From an uncultured Leucobacter sp. (GTDB lineage Bacteria > Actinomycetota > Actinomycetes > Actinomycetales > Microbacteriaceae): a stretch of DNA of 6,261 bases. The DNA is taken from NCBI GenBank assembly GCA_945952575.1, contig CAMFIY010000168.1, positions 1-6,261 on the forward strand, in the 5' to 3' direction. The notes under the pieces are model-generated. The model was not told the origin of the DNA, did no database searches, and saw only the letters and a list, made by a program, of their open reading frames with translations. Below, piece after piece: positions 1-5,911 of the stretch. The position numbers and the translations under genes are program-made. Position 1 is the first letter of the stretch. Each line of letters opens with the position of its first letter.

Positions 1-31
1 ACATCACACTTTCTGACTGAAGGAGTCACAC

Positions 32-862
32 ATGGCTGCAGTGAGCATGGCCGCTGTGAAGGAACTGCGCGAGCGCCTCGGCGCCGGCATGGTCGATAGC
101 AAGAACGCACTGGTCGAGGCGGAAGGCGACATCGAGAAGGCCATTGAGATCCTGCGTCTCAAGGGACTCAAGGGCGTTGCCAAGCGCGAGGGCCGCGAGG
201 CCAGCGAGGGCCTCGTCGCCGTCGCTCAGGGCGAGGGTCGCGCCACGCTGATCGAGCTGGTCTGCGAGACCGACTTCGTCGCGAAGAACGAGAAGTTCCT
301 CGCGCTCGGCGAGAAGGTCCTCGGCGCCGCCGTCGCCGCGGGCGCCACCACTCTCGAGGCCGCGCTCGCCGCGCCGCTCGAGCACGGCACCGTCGAGTCG
401 ACCATCACCGACGAGTCGGCGATCATCGGCGAGAAGATCCAGCTGCGCCGCCTGGTCGCCGTCGAGGCGCCCAGCACCGCCGTCTACCTGCACCGCACCT
501 CGAAGGACCTGCCTCCGCAGATCGGTGTCGTCGTGGGCTACGAGGGTGCGGACGAGAAGGTCGCGACCAGCATCGCCCAGCACATCTCGTTCGCCGAGCC
601 GCTCTACGTGAACCGCGACGAGGTGCCGCAGGCCGACGTCGACAAGGAGCGCGAGATCGTCACCGAGATCTCGAAGAACGAGGGCAAGCCGGAGGCGGCG
701 CTGCCCAAGATCGTCGAGGGTCGCCTCGAGGCGTTCTTCAAGCAGATCGTGCTGAACGACCAGGTGCACGCCCTCGACGAGCAGAAGCGCTCGGTGGCGA
801 AGGTCGCCGAGGCAGCCGGGATCACCGTGACCGGCTTCGCCCGCGGCAAGGTCGGCGCCTAA
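32..862 (+). CDS. tsf: Elongation factor Ts
   Basis: Cytoplasmic guanine-nucleotide exchange factor that releases GDP from EF-Tu so that it can bind GTP and aminoacyl-tRNA again. The 276-residue protein has the usual full length for long-form EF-Ts. Residues 1-45 are the UBA-like N-terminal domain, with LRERLGAGMVDSKNAL at 12-27 (first EF-Ts signature). The second signature, ELVCETDFVAKN, lies at 75-86 and contains the TDFVA core that contacts EF-Tu. The usual Thr of the 'LREKTGAGM' motif is Leu here, which I recall as common in Microbacteriaceae. The ATG at 32 is preceded by GAAGGAG (19-25) with a 6-nt spacer; the in-frame ATG at 47 would remove the conserved N-terminus. rpsB is expected just upstream, outside the window. 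A strong hairpin follows at 905-936. Identification is secure. Confidence 0.98.
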   Translation: MAAVSMAAVKELRERLGAGMVDSKNALVEAEGDIEKAIEILRLKGLKGVAKREGREASEGLVAVAQGEGRATLIELVCETDFVAKNEKFLALGEKVLGAAVAAGATTLEAALAAPLEHGTVESTITDESAIIGEKIQLRRLVAVEAPSTAVYLHRTSKDLPPQIGVVVGYEGADEKVATSIAQHISFAEPLYVNRDEVPQADVDKEREIVTEISKNEGKPEAALPKIVEGRLEAFFKQIVLNDQVHALDEQKRSVAKVAEAAGITVTGFARGKVGA

Positions 863-904
863 ACGTCGACGCTCCGGCTGCACGGCCTCAGCATCACCGT
901 TGAT

Positions 905-936
905 CGAGACCCGGGTCAGAAATGGCCCGGGTCTCG
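905..936 (+). terminator. Hairpin terminator after tsf
   Basis: Inverted repeat with a 13-bp stem: 905-917 pairs with 924-936 (one T-G wobble) around the 6-nt loop AGAAAT. The core arms are CGAGACCCGGG and CCCGGGTCTCG. It starts 42 nt after the tsf stop and lies before the pyrH promoter box. Only TCATGT follows rather than a T-tract, which is common for actinobacterial terminators. It probably ends the rpsB-tsf transcript, fully or partly. Confidence 0.8.
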
Positions 937-962
937 TCATGTCCAGCCGTCGGCCCAGCCAC

Positions 963-968
963 TAGAAT
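963..968 (+). promoter_or_regulatory. Candidate -10 box for pyrH
   Basis: TAGAAT lies 48 nt upstream of the pyrH ATG and just after the tsf terminator hairpin, matching the actinobacterial TANNNT -10 pattern. Seventeen bases further up (940-945, TGTCCA) there is only a poor -35 match. Transcription would begin around 974-976, giving a leader of about 40 nt that contains the GAAGGAG ribosome-binding site. Confidence 0.55.
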
Positions 969-1016
969 TCACTCAGTCCAACACCCAGTCGGCCCAGCAC
1001 GAAGGAGCCTCGAACC

Positions 1017-1730
1017 ATGTCCGAACCCCGTAAGCGCCGCGTTCTCCTCAAGCTCTCCGGCGAGGCCTTCGGCGGCGGCACCCTCGGGGTGAATCCGGAC
1101 GTCGTGAGCCAGATCGCGCGCGAGATCGCCGCGGCGATGACGGACGCGGAGGTCGCGGTCGTGGTCGGCGGCGGCAACTTCTTCCGCGGCGCCGAGCTCT
1201 CGCAGCGAGGCATGGATCGCGCCCGTGCCGACTACATGGGCATGCTCGGCACCGTCATGAACGCGCTCGCACTGCAGGACTTCCTCGAGCAGGCGGGCGT
1301 CGAGACCCGCGTGCAGTCGGCGATCACCATGACCCAGGTCGCCGAGACCTACATCCCGCTGCGAGCGATCCGCCATCTCGAGAAGGGGCGCGTCGTCATC
1401 TTCGGCGCCGGCGCCGGCCTGCCGTACTTCAGCACGGACACGGTCGCCGCCCAGCGCGCGCTCGAGATCCAGGCCGACGAGGTGCTCGTCGCGAAGAACG
1501 GCGTCGACGGCGTCTACACGGCGGATCCGAAGCAGGATCCCACAGCGACCCTGATCGATCAGATCAGCTACGCCGATGCGCTCGTCCGCGGCCTGAAGGT
1601 GGTCGACTCGACCTCTTTCAGTCTCTGCATGGACAACGGAATGCCCATGCGCGTCTTCGGCATGGAGCCCGCGGGCAACGTCACCGCGGCGATTCGCGGC
1701 AGTCGGCTCGGCACGCTGGTGCACAGCTGA
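1017..1730 (+). CDS. pyrH: Uridylate kinase (UMP kinase)
   Basis: Phosphorylates UMP to UDP with ATP, the committed step from de novo UMP to UTP and CTP. It is a cytoplasmic enzyme of the amino-acid-kinase fold, normally a hexamer. The 237-residue length is typical. Visible motifs are KLSGE at 12-16 (phosphate-binding lysine), GGGNFFRG at 51-58 (glycine-rich UMP/phosphate loop), ADYMGMLGTVMNA at 71-83 and FGAGAGLPYFSTDT at 129-142. NGVDGVYTADP at 161-171, just after Lys160, is the ATP-side segment. The ATG at 1017 has GAAGGAG at 1001-1007 with a 9-nt spacer. The gene lies 154 nt after tsf, beyond a terminator and next to its own -10 box, so it can probably be transcribed independently. UTP/GTP allosteric control is known for the family but is not visible here. 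Confidence 0.98.
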   Translation: MSEPRKRRVLLKLSGEAFGGGTLGVNPDVVSQIAREIAAAMTDAEVAVVVGGGNFFRGAELSQRGMDRARADYMGMLGTVMNALALQDFLEQAGVETRVQSAITMTQVAETYIPLRAIRHLEKGRVVIFGAGAGLPYFSTDTVAAQRALEIQADEVLVAKNGVDGVYTADPKQDPTATLIDQISYADALVRGLKVVDSTSFSLCMDNGMPMRVFGMEPAGNVTAAIRGSRLGTLVHS

Positions 1731-1731
1731 T

Positions 1732-1767
1732 CGGCCGCGCCGCGCGGACATCCTCCACGGCGGGCCG
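1732..1767 (+). terminator. Possible hairpin between pyrH and frr
   Basis: CGGCCGCGCCG (1732-1742) can pair with CGGCGGGCCG (1758-1767): ten base pairs with one bulged G and a 15-nt loop, starting one base after the pyrH stop. There is no T-tract and the loop is long. In such GC-rich sequence chance pairing is likely, so this is a weak or attenuating terminator at best. Confidence 0.3.
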
Positions 1768-1784
1768 ACGCGCCGCCCAACCTC

Positions 1785-1790
1785 TAAGCT
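1785..1790 (+). promoter_or_regulatory. Possible -10 box for frr
   Basis: TAAGCT fits the loose TANNNT -10 pattern and lies 31 nt upstream of the frr GTG, with a start site expected near 1796-1798. No convincing -35 element is seen 16-18 bases upstream. It may give frr-cdsA a promoter separate from pyrH. Confidence 0.35.
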
Positions 1791-1821
1791 TGAAGCAACG
1801 TCACAACCGAAGGAGCACACC

Positions 1822-2376
1822 GTGATCGACGAAGTTTTCGCCGAGGCGAAGGATCGCATGACCAAGGCGGTCGACGCCGCGAAGGAGGGCTTCGCCACGG
1901 TGCGCACGGGGCGCGCGAACCCGTCGCTCCTGCAGAGCGTCCAGGTCGACTACTACGGCACTCCGACCCCGCTCCCGCAGCTCGCCTCGGTGGCGAACCA
2001 GGACGCGCGCAGTCTCATCATCACCCCCTACGACAAGGGTGCGATGAAGGACATCGAGCAGGCGATCCGGGACATGCCGAATCTGGGCGCGAATCCCAGC
2101 AACGACGGCAACGTGATCCGCGTGTCGCTGCCCGAGCTCACGGAGGAGCGCCGCAAGGAGTTCGTGAAGATCGTGAAGGCGCGCGCCGAGGACGCCCGCG
2201 TCGCGGTGCGCAACGTGCGCCGCAGTGCGAAGGATCAGCTCGAGGCGTTGAAGAGCGAGGTGGGGGAGGACGATGTCGCCCGCGCCGAGAAGGAGCTCGA
2301 AGCGCTGACGAAGCAGTTCATCGACCAGATCGACGATTCCTTGAAGGGCAAAGAATCCGAGCTGATGGAGGTCTGA
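1822..2376 (+). CDS. frr: Ribosome recycling factor
   Basis: Acts with EF-G after termination to split the ribosome from mRNA and deacylated tRNA. The 184-residue length is standard. Domain I is the three-helix bundle (about 1-28 and 106-184) and domain II the small beta domain (about 30-104). Diagnostic stretches are VRTGRANPSLL at 27-37, YYGTPTPLPQLASV at 44-57, LTEERRKE at 106-113 and ARVAVRNVRR at 125-134. Arg130 and Arg133 match the conserved ribosome-binding arginines of the family. The start is GTG at 1822, supported by GAAGGAG at 1809-1815 with a 6-nt spacer. cdsA begins 5 nt after the stop and its ribosome-binding site lies within the last codons of frr, so the two are co-transcribed and likely translationally coupled. 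Confidence 0.98.
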   Translation: MIDEVFAEAKDRMTKAVDAAKEGFATVRTGRANPSLLQSVQVDYYGTPTPLPQLASVANQDARSLIITPYDKGAMKDIEQAIRDMPNLGANPSNDGNVIRVSLPELTEERRKEFVKIVKARAEDARVAVRNVRRSAKDQLEALKSEVGEDDVARAEKELEALTKQFIDQIDDSLKGKESELMEV

Positions 2377-2381
2377 ACCTC

Positions 2382-3302
2382 ATGAGCGGGTCAGAACGAC
2401 GCGACGAGTTGCGTGCGCAGTTCGATGAGGCCCGCGCGCAGCTCGAGGCGACGAGTGCGAAGATCGAGCAGCGAGCGGGTCGCAATCTGTTCCTGGCGAT
2501 CGGCACCGGGCTGGCGTTCGGCGCGGCGTTCCTGGCGAGCCTCTTCATCGTGAAGCAGGCCTTCGTCGTCCTCGTCGTCCTGCTCGTCTCGGTGGCGCTG
2601 GTCGAGCTGGCGACGGCATTCCGCGTCGCGGGGCGTCGGGTGCCGCGCGTCGGCGTCGTGCTCGGCGGCCTCGTGATCGTGGCGGGTGCCGCGTTCTGGG
2701 GAGCGGAAGGCATGCTGCTCGGGCTGTTCGCCGGGTCCCTGCTGCTGATCGTCTGGCGGCTGATCGAGGGTCTCGTGCCCGCATGGGAAGTGCCGCCGAA
2801 GACCCTGATCAGAGACGTCTTCTCCGGTCTTTTCACGCTCGTCTACGTCGCGTTCCTGGCGTCGTTCGCGGTGCTGCTGGTCGCGGCTCCGCTCGGTGAG
2901 TGGTGGGTGTTCGCACTCGTGCTCGTCGTGGTCTCCGTCGATGTGGGGGCCTACGCGGCGGGCGTCACTCTCGGCAAGCACAAGATGACGCCGAGGATCA
3001 GCCCGAACAAGACCTGGGAGGGCTTCGCGGGCGCCGCGGTGATGGCGATGGCCTCCGGTGTCGTGATCTCTCTGCTCGCACTGCAGCAGCCCTGGTGGGT
3101 GGGCGTGCTGCTCGGTCTCGTCGTGCTGCTCACGGCGACCGGGGGAGATCTGACCGAGTCGCTCATCAAGCGGAACCTCGGGGTCAAGGACATGAGCTCG
3201 TGGATCCCCGGTCACGGCGGATTCCTGGACCGCCTCGATTCGCTGCTTCCCTCGGCGGTCGGCGTCTACGGCGTCGCTCTCGCGCTCGGCGTATTCGGCT
3301 GA
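2382..3302 (+). CDS. cdsA: Phosphatidate cytidylyltransferase (CDP-diacylglycerol synthase)
   Basis: Integral membrane enzyme that converts phosphatidic acid and CTP to CDP-diacylglycerol, the precursor of phosphatidylglycerol, cardiolipin and phosphatidylinositol lipids. The 306-residue protein has about eight hydrophobic segments (roughly 35-57, 59-80, 90-106, 109-127, 146-168, 173-195, 215-235, 238-254). The family signature runs from Ser260 to Asp286 and matches the full 27-residue pattern: S-x-I-K-R, K-D, then PGHGG and LDRLD. Other conserved pieces are VDVGAY at 186-191 and ISPNKTWEG at 206-214. Residues 1-34 form a charged, helix-prone cytoplasmic tail (RAQFDEARAQLEA) before the first membrane segment. 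The ATG at 2382 has GGAGG at 2367-2371, inside the frr end, with a 10-nt spacer. It is the last gene of the frr-cdsA unit; a possible terminator follows. Confidence 0.97.
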   Translation: MSGSERRDELRAQFDEARAQLEATSAKIEQRAGRNLFLAIGTGLAFGAAFLASLFIVKQAFVVLVVLLVSVALVELATAFRVAGRRVPRVGVVLGGLVIVAGAAFWGAEGMLLGLFAGSLLLIVWRLIEGLVPAWEVPPKTLIRDVFSGLFTLVYVAFLASFAVLLVAAPLGEWWVFALVLVVVSVDVGAYAAGVTLGKHKMTPRISPNKTWEGFAGAAVMAMASGVVISLLALQQPWWVGVLLGLVVLLTATGGDLTESLIKRNLGVKDMSSWIPGHGGFLDRLDSLLPSAVGVYGVALALGVFG

Positions 3303-3324
3303 GACCGCCTCGCGTCCGGGGAGA

Positions 3325-3346
3325 CCGGGCGCGACCTGCGCCCCGG
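3325..3346 (+). terminator. Candidate terminator after cdsA
   Basis: CCGGGCGC (3325-3332) pairs with GCGCCCCGG (3338-3346) around a 5-nt loop: eight GC pairs with one bulged C. It begins 22 nt after the cdsA stop and is followed by a weak T-run (GTTTTG, 3355-3360). It lies before the proposed promoter of the next gene. The compact strong stem supports a real terminator, but it has not been tested by a folding program. Confidence 0.5.
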
Positions 3347-3357
3347 CAATGTGCGTT

Positions 3358-3389
3358 TTGCCAGCAGTGCGGGGCAGAATAGTACGGTG
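3358..3389 (+). promoter_or_regulatory. Candidate leaderless promoter for the DivIVA-repeat gene
   Basis: CAGAAT (3375-3380, near TATAAT) and the overlapping AATAGT (3378-3383) lie immediately before GTG 3387, the spacing that would start transcription at or next to the start codon. TTGCCA at 3358-3363 resembles a -35 box, but it is 14 bp from AATAGT and only 11 bp from CAGAAT, shorter than usual. No purine-rich ribosome-binding site precedes the GTG, which agrees with a leaderless mRNA. Confidence 0.4.
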
Positions 3390-3938
3390 AGCACCGCATT
3401 CCCCCTGAGCACCGGCAAAGAGCCCGCGTATCGCCGAGAGCAGGTCGACGAGTTCCTCGACCGTGCGCGTGCGAGCTATGAGCAGGCGCCGGGCGGAGCC
3501 GACACGGTGACGGCCGGAGAGATCCGGCGGACCGCGTTCAGCGTGAATCGCAAGGGCTACTCGGCCAGGCATGTCGATGCCGCGATGGATCGTCTCGAGG
3601 AGGTCTTCTTCGAACGGGAGCGCCGCGCCCGCGTCGCGGATCTGGGCGAGGAGGCGTGGTGGGCGGAGACGAAGCAGCTGCTTTCCGAATTGCGCGGCCG
3701 GATCGGGCGCCCTCGTGGCAAGAAGTTCAAGCGTCGCGGTTTCTTCGCGAGCGGCTACCGGCGTTCCCAGGTCGACAGCTTCCTCGAGCGGGTGAATCAG
3801 ATGCTGCACGGCGAGGGATCCCTCACCACCGCGGAGGTACGCGGGGTCGCCTTCCACTCGGAGTGGCGAGGATACAGCGAGGACCAGGTGGATGCCGTGC
3901 TCGATGCAGTCGTGGTCCTGATACTCTCGACGCGCTGA
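3387..3938 (+). CDS. DivIVA-repeat (DivI1A-like) domain protein
   Basis: A 183-residue protein, probably cytoplasmic, built from a duplicated DivIVA-type module. Four copies of the pattern [AG]Y-x4-VD-x3-[DE]R are seen: AYRREQVDEFLDR (14-26), GYSARHVDAAMDR (57-69), GYRRSQVDSFLER (123-135) and GYSEDQVDAVLDA (162-174, ending A not R). Copies 1-2 and 3-4 form two units about 105-109 residues apart. Between the halves, TAGEIRRTAF (42-51) matches TTAEVRGVAF (147-156). DivIVA relatives sense curved membrane and recruit division or polar-growth factors. This one lacks the long C-terminal coiled coil of true DivIVA/Wag31, so it is not that gene. I chose GTG 3387 over the in-frame GTG 3351: the first 12 residues from 3351 are not DivIVA-like, neither start has a ribosome-binding site, and a -10-like element precedes 3387. 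The molecular role is unknown; a link to envelope growth is inference. Confidence 0.85.
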   Translation: MSTAFPLSTGKEPAYRREQVDEFLDRARASYEQAPGGADTVTAGEIRRTAFSVNRKGYSARHVDAAMDRLEEVFFERERRARVADLGEEAWWAETKQLLSELRGRIGRPRGKKFKRRGFFASGYRRSQVDSFLERVNQMLHGEGSLTTAEVRGVAFHSEWRGYSEDQVDAVLDAVVVLILSTR

Positions 3939-3949
3939 CTCCCGCGTCA

Positions 3950-3979
3950 TTCGACCTCTCGGCCGTCCTGAGATAGAAT
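3950..3979 (+). promoter_or_regulatory. Promoter of the transglycosylase-like gene
   Basis: TTCGAC (3950-3955) and TAGAAT (3974-3979) are separated by 18 bp. The -10 is a good actinobacterial match and the -35 a partial one. The predicted start (about 3985-3987) is only 2-4 nt before GTG 3989, so the transcript is leaderless or nearly so; no Shine-Dalgarno sequence is present. The promoter begins 12 nt after the stop of the DivIVA-repeat gene. Confidence 0.6.
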
Positions 3980-3988
3980 CGTTATATT

Positions 3989-4597
3989 GTGACTGTTTCG
4001 ACGATTGCCGGGAACCGCGCCGCCGGGCATTGGACCCGTTTGCGGGCCGTGCTCGCGAGCACGGCGGTGGTGGGCTTCCTGGGCATCGCGGCAGCGGCCC
4101 CGTTCACCACCACGAGCGCCTCAGCCGACGAGGAGTACGCGCAGTTCACCCAGCGCATCCATCAGGAGTTCGTGCCGGTCGATGCGGCGGAACCGGCGAT
4201 GGATCTGTCCGTCTCGCCGTACGCGCAGATCGTCGTCGAGAAGCCCGAGGAGGCGCCGACGCCGGCGCCCGGTGATCCCGGTGCGCCCCCGGCCGCACCC
4301 GCACCGAGGTACACCGGCGGCGGCTCGCCCGCGGACTGGATGGCGGCCGCGGGCATTCCCGAGAAGGACTGGGGCTACGTCGACTACGTGGTGAACCGCG
4401 AGAGCGGATGGAATCCGAACGCGACGAACGCGAGTTCGGGAGCCTGCGGTCTCGTCCAGGCGCTGCCCTGCAGCAAGGTTCCGGGGAACGGCTACGATCC
4501 GGTTGACAATCTGCGCTGGGCCGACGGCTACGCCAAGGGCCGTTACGGCAGCTGGAAGGGCGCATACGACTTCTGGGTCGCCAACAACTGGTGGTGA
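3989..4597 (+). CDS. Secreted transglycosylase/lysozyme-like protein
   Basis: A 202-residue exported protein. Residues 1-46 are a signal peptide: a basic start (R10, R17, R19), a hydrophobic core at about 20-38 and an ASA site with predicted cleavage after Ala46. There is no lipobox or sorting signal, so it should be released or held non-covalently in the wall. A Pro/Ala-rich linker spans about 86-107. The C-terminal 90 residues (113-202) look like the lysozyme-fold domain of actinobacterial SLT/aggregation-promoting-factor-type proteins. VNRESGWNPNATN (135-147) supplies Glu138, the expected catalytic acid. Next come GACGLVQALPCSK (151-163), whose Cys153 and Cys161 could form a disulfide, and a tryptophan-rich end (FWVANNWW). 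Cleavage or remodelling of peptidoglycan is the likely role; substrate and product are not shown. Start is GTG 3989, close behind a TAGAAT box. The next gene overlaps its stop. Confidence 0.85.
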   Translation: MTVSTIAGNRAAGHWTRLRAVLASTAVVGFLGIAAAAPFTTTSASADEEYAQFTQRIHQEFVPVDAAEPAMDLSVSPYAQIVVEKPEEAPTPAPGDPGAPPAAPAPRYTGGGSPADWMAAAGIPEKDWGYVDYVVNRESGWNPNATNASSGACGLVQALPCSKVPGNGYDPVDNLRWADGYAKGRYGSWKGAYDFWVANNWW

Positions 4598-4878
4598 GAG
4601 GCAAGACTCGCCGGCGTCCGTCCCGCGCCGAGCCGCGGGACGTCACCCGTCTCGCTCACGGCGGGGCGCGCACGCAGCTTCGACGGGGCGTCGAGTGGTT
4701 CGTGCGCGACGTGCCGGCGTCGCGCGCGGAGAAGAGCTACGTCTGCCCGGAGTGCGGGCTGGACATCCCTCCGGGCCAGGCGCATATCGTCGCCTGGAGT
4801 GCCGAGCATCTCTTCGGGGACGAAGCGGCGGTGCGGGATCGTCGGCACTGGCACGCGCACTGCTGGCGCTTGAGCTAG
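4594..4878 (+). CDS. Small Cys/His-rich (putative zinc-binding) protein
   Basis: A 94-residue protein. The N-terminal half is basic (RGKTRRRPSR near the start). The second half carries CPECG (Cys51, Cys54), IPPGQAHIVAW (His64) and RRHWHAHCW (His85, His87, His89, Cys90). This Cys/His spacing suggests one zinc site with a treble-clef or degenerate HNH-like look. Similar short actinobacterial proteins are, as I recall, named hypothetical or loosely 'ATP/GTP-binding'; no P-loop is visible here. The GTG at 4594 overlaps the preceding TGA as GTGA, and an in-frame GTG at 4591 would add one residue. There is no ribosome-binding site, so translation is probably coupled to the transglycosylase gene. 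No signal peptide or membrane segment is seen. The basic tail would suit nucleic-acid binding, but that is inference; I do not know its function. Confidence 0.75.
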   Translation: MRGKTRRRPSRAEPRDVTRLAHGGARTQLRRGVEWFVRDVPASRAEKSYVCPECGLDIPPGQAHIVAWSAEHLFGDEAAVRDRRHWHAHCWRLS

Positions 4879-4894
4879 GGTCGCGCTCGAACGC

Positions 4895-5911
4895 TCATGA
4901 GGCGAGGGTGGACTCCCGCACGTTGAGCGAGGTCGGGACGAGCTCCTTGCGCCGCTCGGCGTTGCCGTCGAGCACGGAGAGCAGCAGCTCGACTGCGATC
5001 TCTCCCAAGCGCATCGGATGGAGATCCAGCGCCGTCACCGGCTTCTGCAGACCGTAGTCGAGATAGCGGCTGTCGGCGAGACTGAGCACCTGGAGCTCTT
5101 CGGGAATGCTCAGGCCGAGCGCGTTCGCACTGCGCTCGGTCGCGTGGGCCAGGGTGTCGAGGGTGGTCACGACCGCATCGAAGCGCCGGTCGGGCGAGGT
5201 GAGCGCGGCGTGGATCACCGGCTCCGCCTCATCGACCCGTGGCCCGGGCGAGCTGATGATGATCGGCTCGATCCCGGCGCTCGCACACCACTCGAGGTAG
5301 GCGGAGAGCTCGTCGCGGACGTAGGACGAGCTGGTCTCGCTGATGAAGAGCGCGGGGCGGGACGGGCGCACCGCGTCGAGGTGTGCGAGCGCGGCTGTCG
5401 TGCCCGTCGAGAAGTCGTTGTCCACCCAGCTGAGATCGCCGGAGTTCCGCCCGATCGTGACGCACGGCAGACCGGCCTGGGCCGCCGCGGTCACGAGTTC
5501 GTCGTCCTCGCTCGGGTCGACCACGATCAGGCCGTCGGCAGCGGAGAGGAACGATGCCGAGCTCGCCGGTGACGGGAGCATGGCGAGCAGGAATCCGCGC
5601 TGGAACGCGTGCACGCTCGCGCCGTTGAGCACGCGGAAGTAGTACTCGACATCCCACTCCGGTTGCAGGCCGGGCTGACCGGGATGAGCCGACATGGGGG
5701 AGACGCTCAGGACGAGCGACCCCGTGCGGCCCGCGTTGAGGTTCTTGGCGATCCGATTCGCCGTGTAGCCGAGGCGCCCGGCGACGTCGATCACGTTCTG
5801 GCGGGTGGAGGCCGCGACCCGCCCCTTGCCGTTCAGGGCCTCGGAGGCGGTGGCCACCGAGACGCCGGCCTCCCGGGCGACGTCCTTGATGGTCGTTCGG
5901 CGCTGCTTCAT
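4895..5911 (-). CDS. LacI-family transcriptional regulator
   Basis: DNA-binding repressor/activator of the LacI/GalR family, 338 residues, full length. Residues 6-27 (TTIKDVAREAGVSVATASEALN) are the helix-turn-helix; RLGYTANRIAKNLNAGRTG (46-64) is the hinge region, with Leu58 as the likely minor-groove leucine. Residues 65-330 are a periplasmic-binding-protein-like effector domain, with DGLIVVDPSEDD (126-137), the segment around FDAVVTTLDTLAHATERSANALGL (244-267) and TALDLHPMRLGEIAVELL (293-310) at family-typical places. Most relatives bind a sugar; the ligand here is unknown. The ATG at 5911 overlaps the stop of the upstream prenyl synthase (ATGA) and has GAGG at 5916-5919 with a 4-nt spacer, so it is translated as part of that operon. 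Its stop lies 16 nt from the stop of the convergent small zinc-protein gene. Confidence 0.95.
   Translation of the reverse strand: MKQRRTTIKDVAREAGVSVATASEALNGKGRVAASTRQNVIDVAGRLGYTANRIAKNLNAGRTGSLVLSVSPMSAHPGQPGLQPEWDVEYYFRVLNGASVHAFQRGFLLAMLPSPASSASFLSAADGLIVVDPSEDDELVTAAAQAGLPCVTIGRNSGDLSWVDNDFSTGTTAALAHLDAVRPSRPALFISETSSSYVRDELSAYLEWCASAGIEPIIISSPGPRVDEAEPVIHAALTSPDRRFDAVVTTLDTLAHATERSANALGLSIPEELQVLSLADSRYLDYGLQKPVTALDLHPMRLGEIAVELLLSVLDGNAERRKELVPTSLNVRESTLAS

Noticed and set aside
26..940. A 304-codon - strand frame opposite tsf
   Set aside because: It is the antisense shadow of tsf, low in complexity (Leu/Asp/Arg-rich), and runs through the terminator hairpin; no family resemblance.
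969..1907. A 312-codon - strand frame opposite pyrH and the start of frr
   Set aside because: Antisense shadow of conserved genes, spanning their ribosome-binding sites and promoters; composition is not protein-like.
2391..3950. A 519-codon open frame on the - strand across cdsA and the DivIVA-repeat gene
   Set aside because: It lies opposite two well-supported genes. Its translation is rich in Arg, Glu, His and Asp with no recognisable domain, as expected from the complement of GC-rich codons.
3983..3988. TATATT directly before GTG 3989 as the -10 box
   Set aside because: It touches the start codon, so a transcript from it would begin inside the gene. TAGAAT at 3974-3979 has the correct spacing.
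4871..4892. Possible shared terminator between the convergent genes (TTGAGC with GCTCGAA)
   Set aside because: Only about six pairs with a wobble and a nine-base loop, and no T-tract; too weak to call.
5018..5572. A 184-codon + strand frame inside the LacI-family gene
   Set aside because: Arg/Gly/Val-rich translation opposite a full-length, clearly recognisable regulator; no independent start signal.
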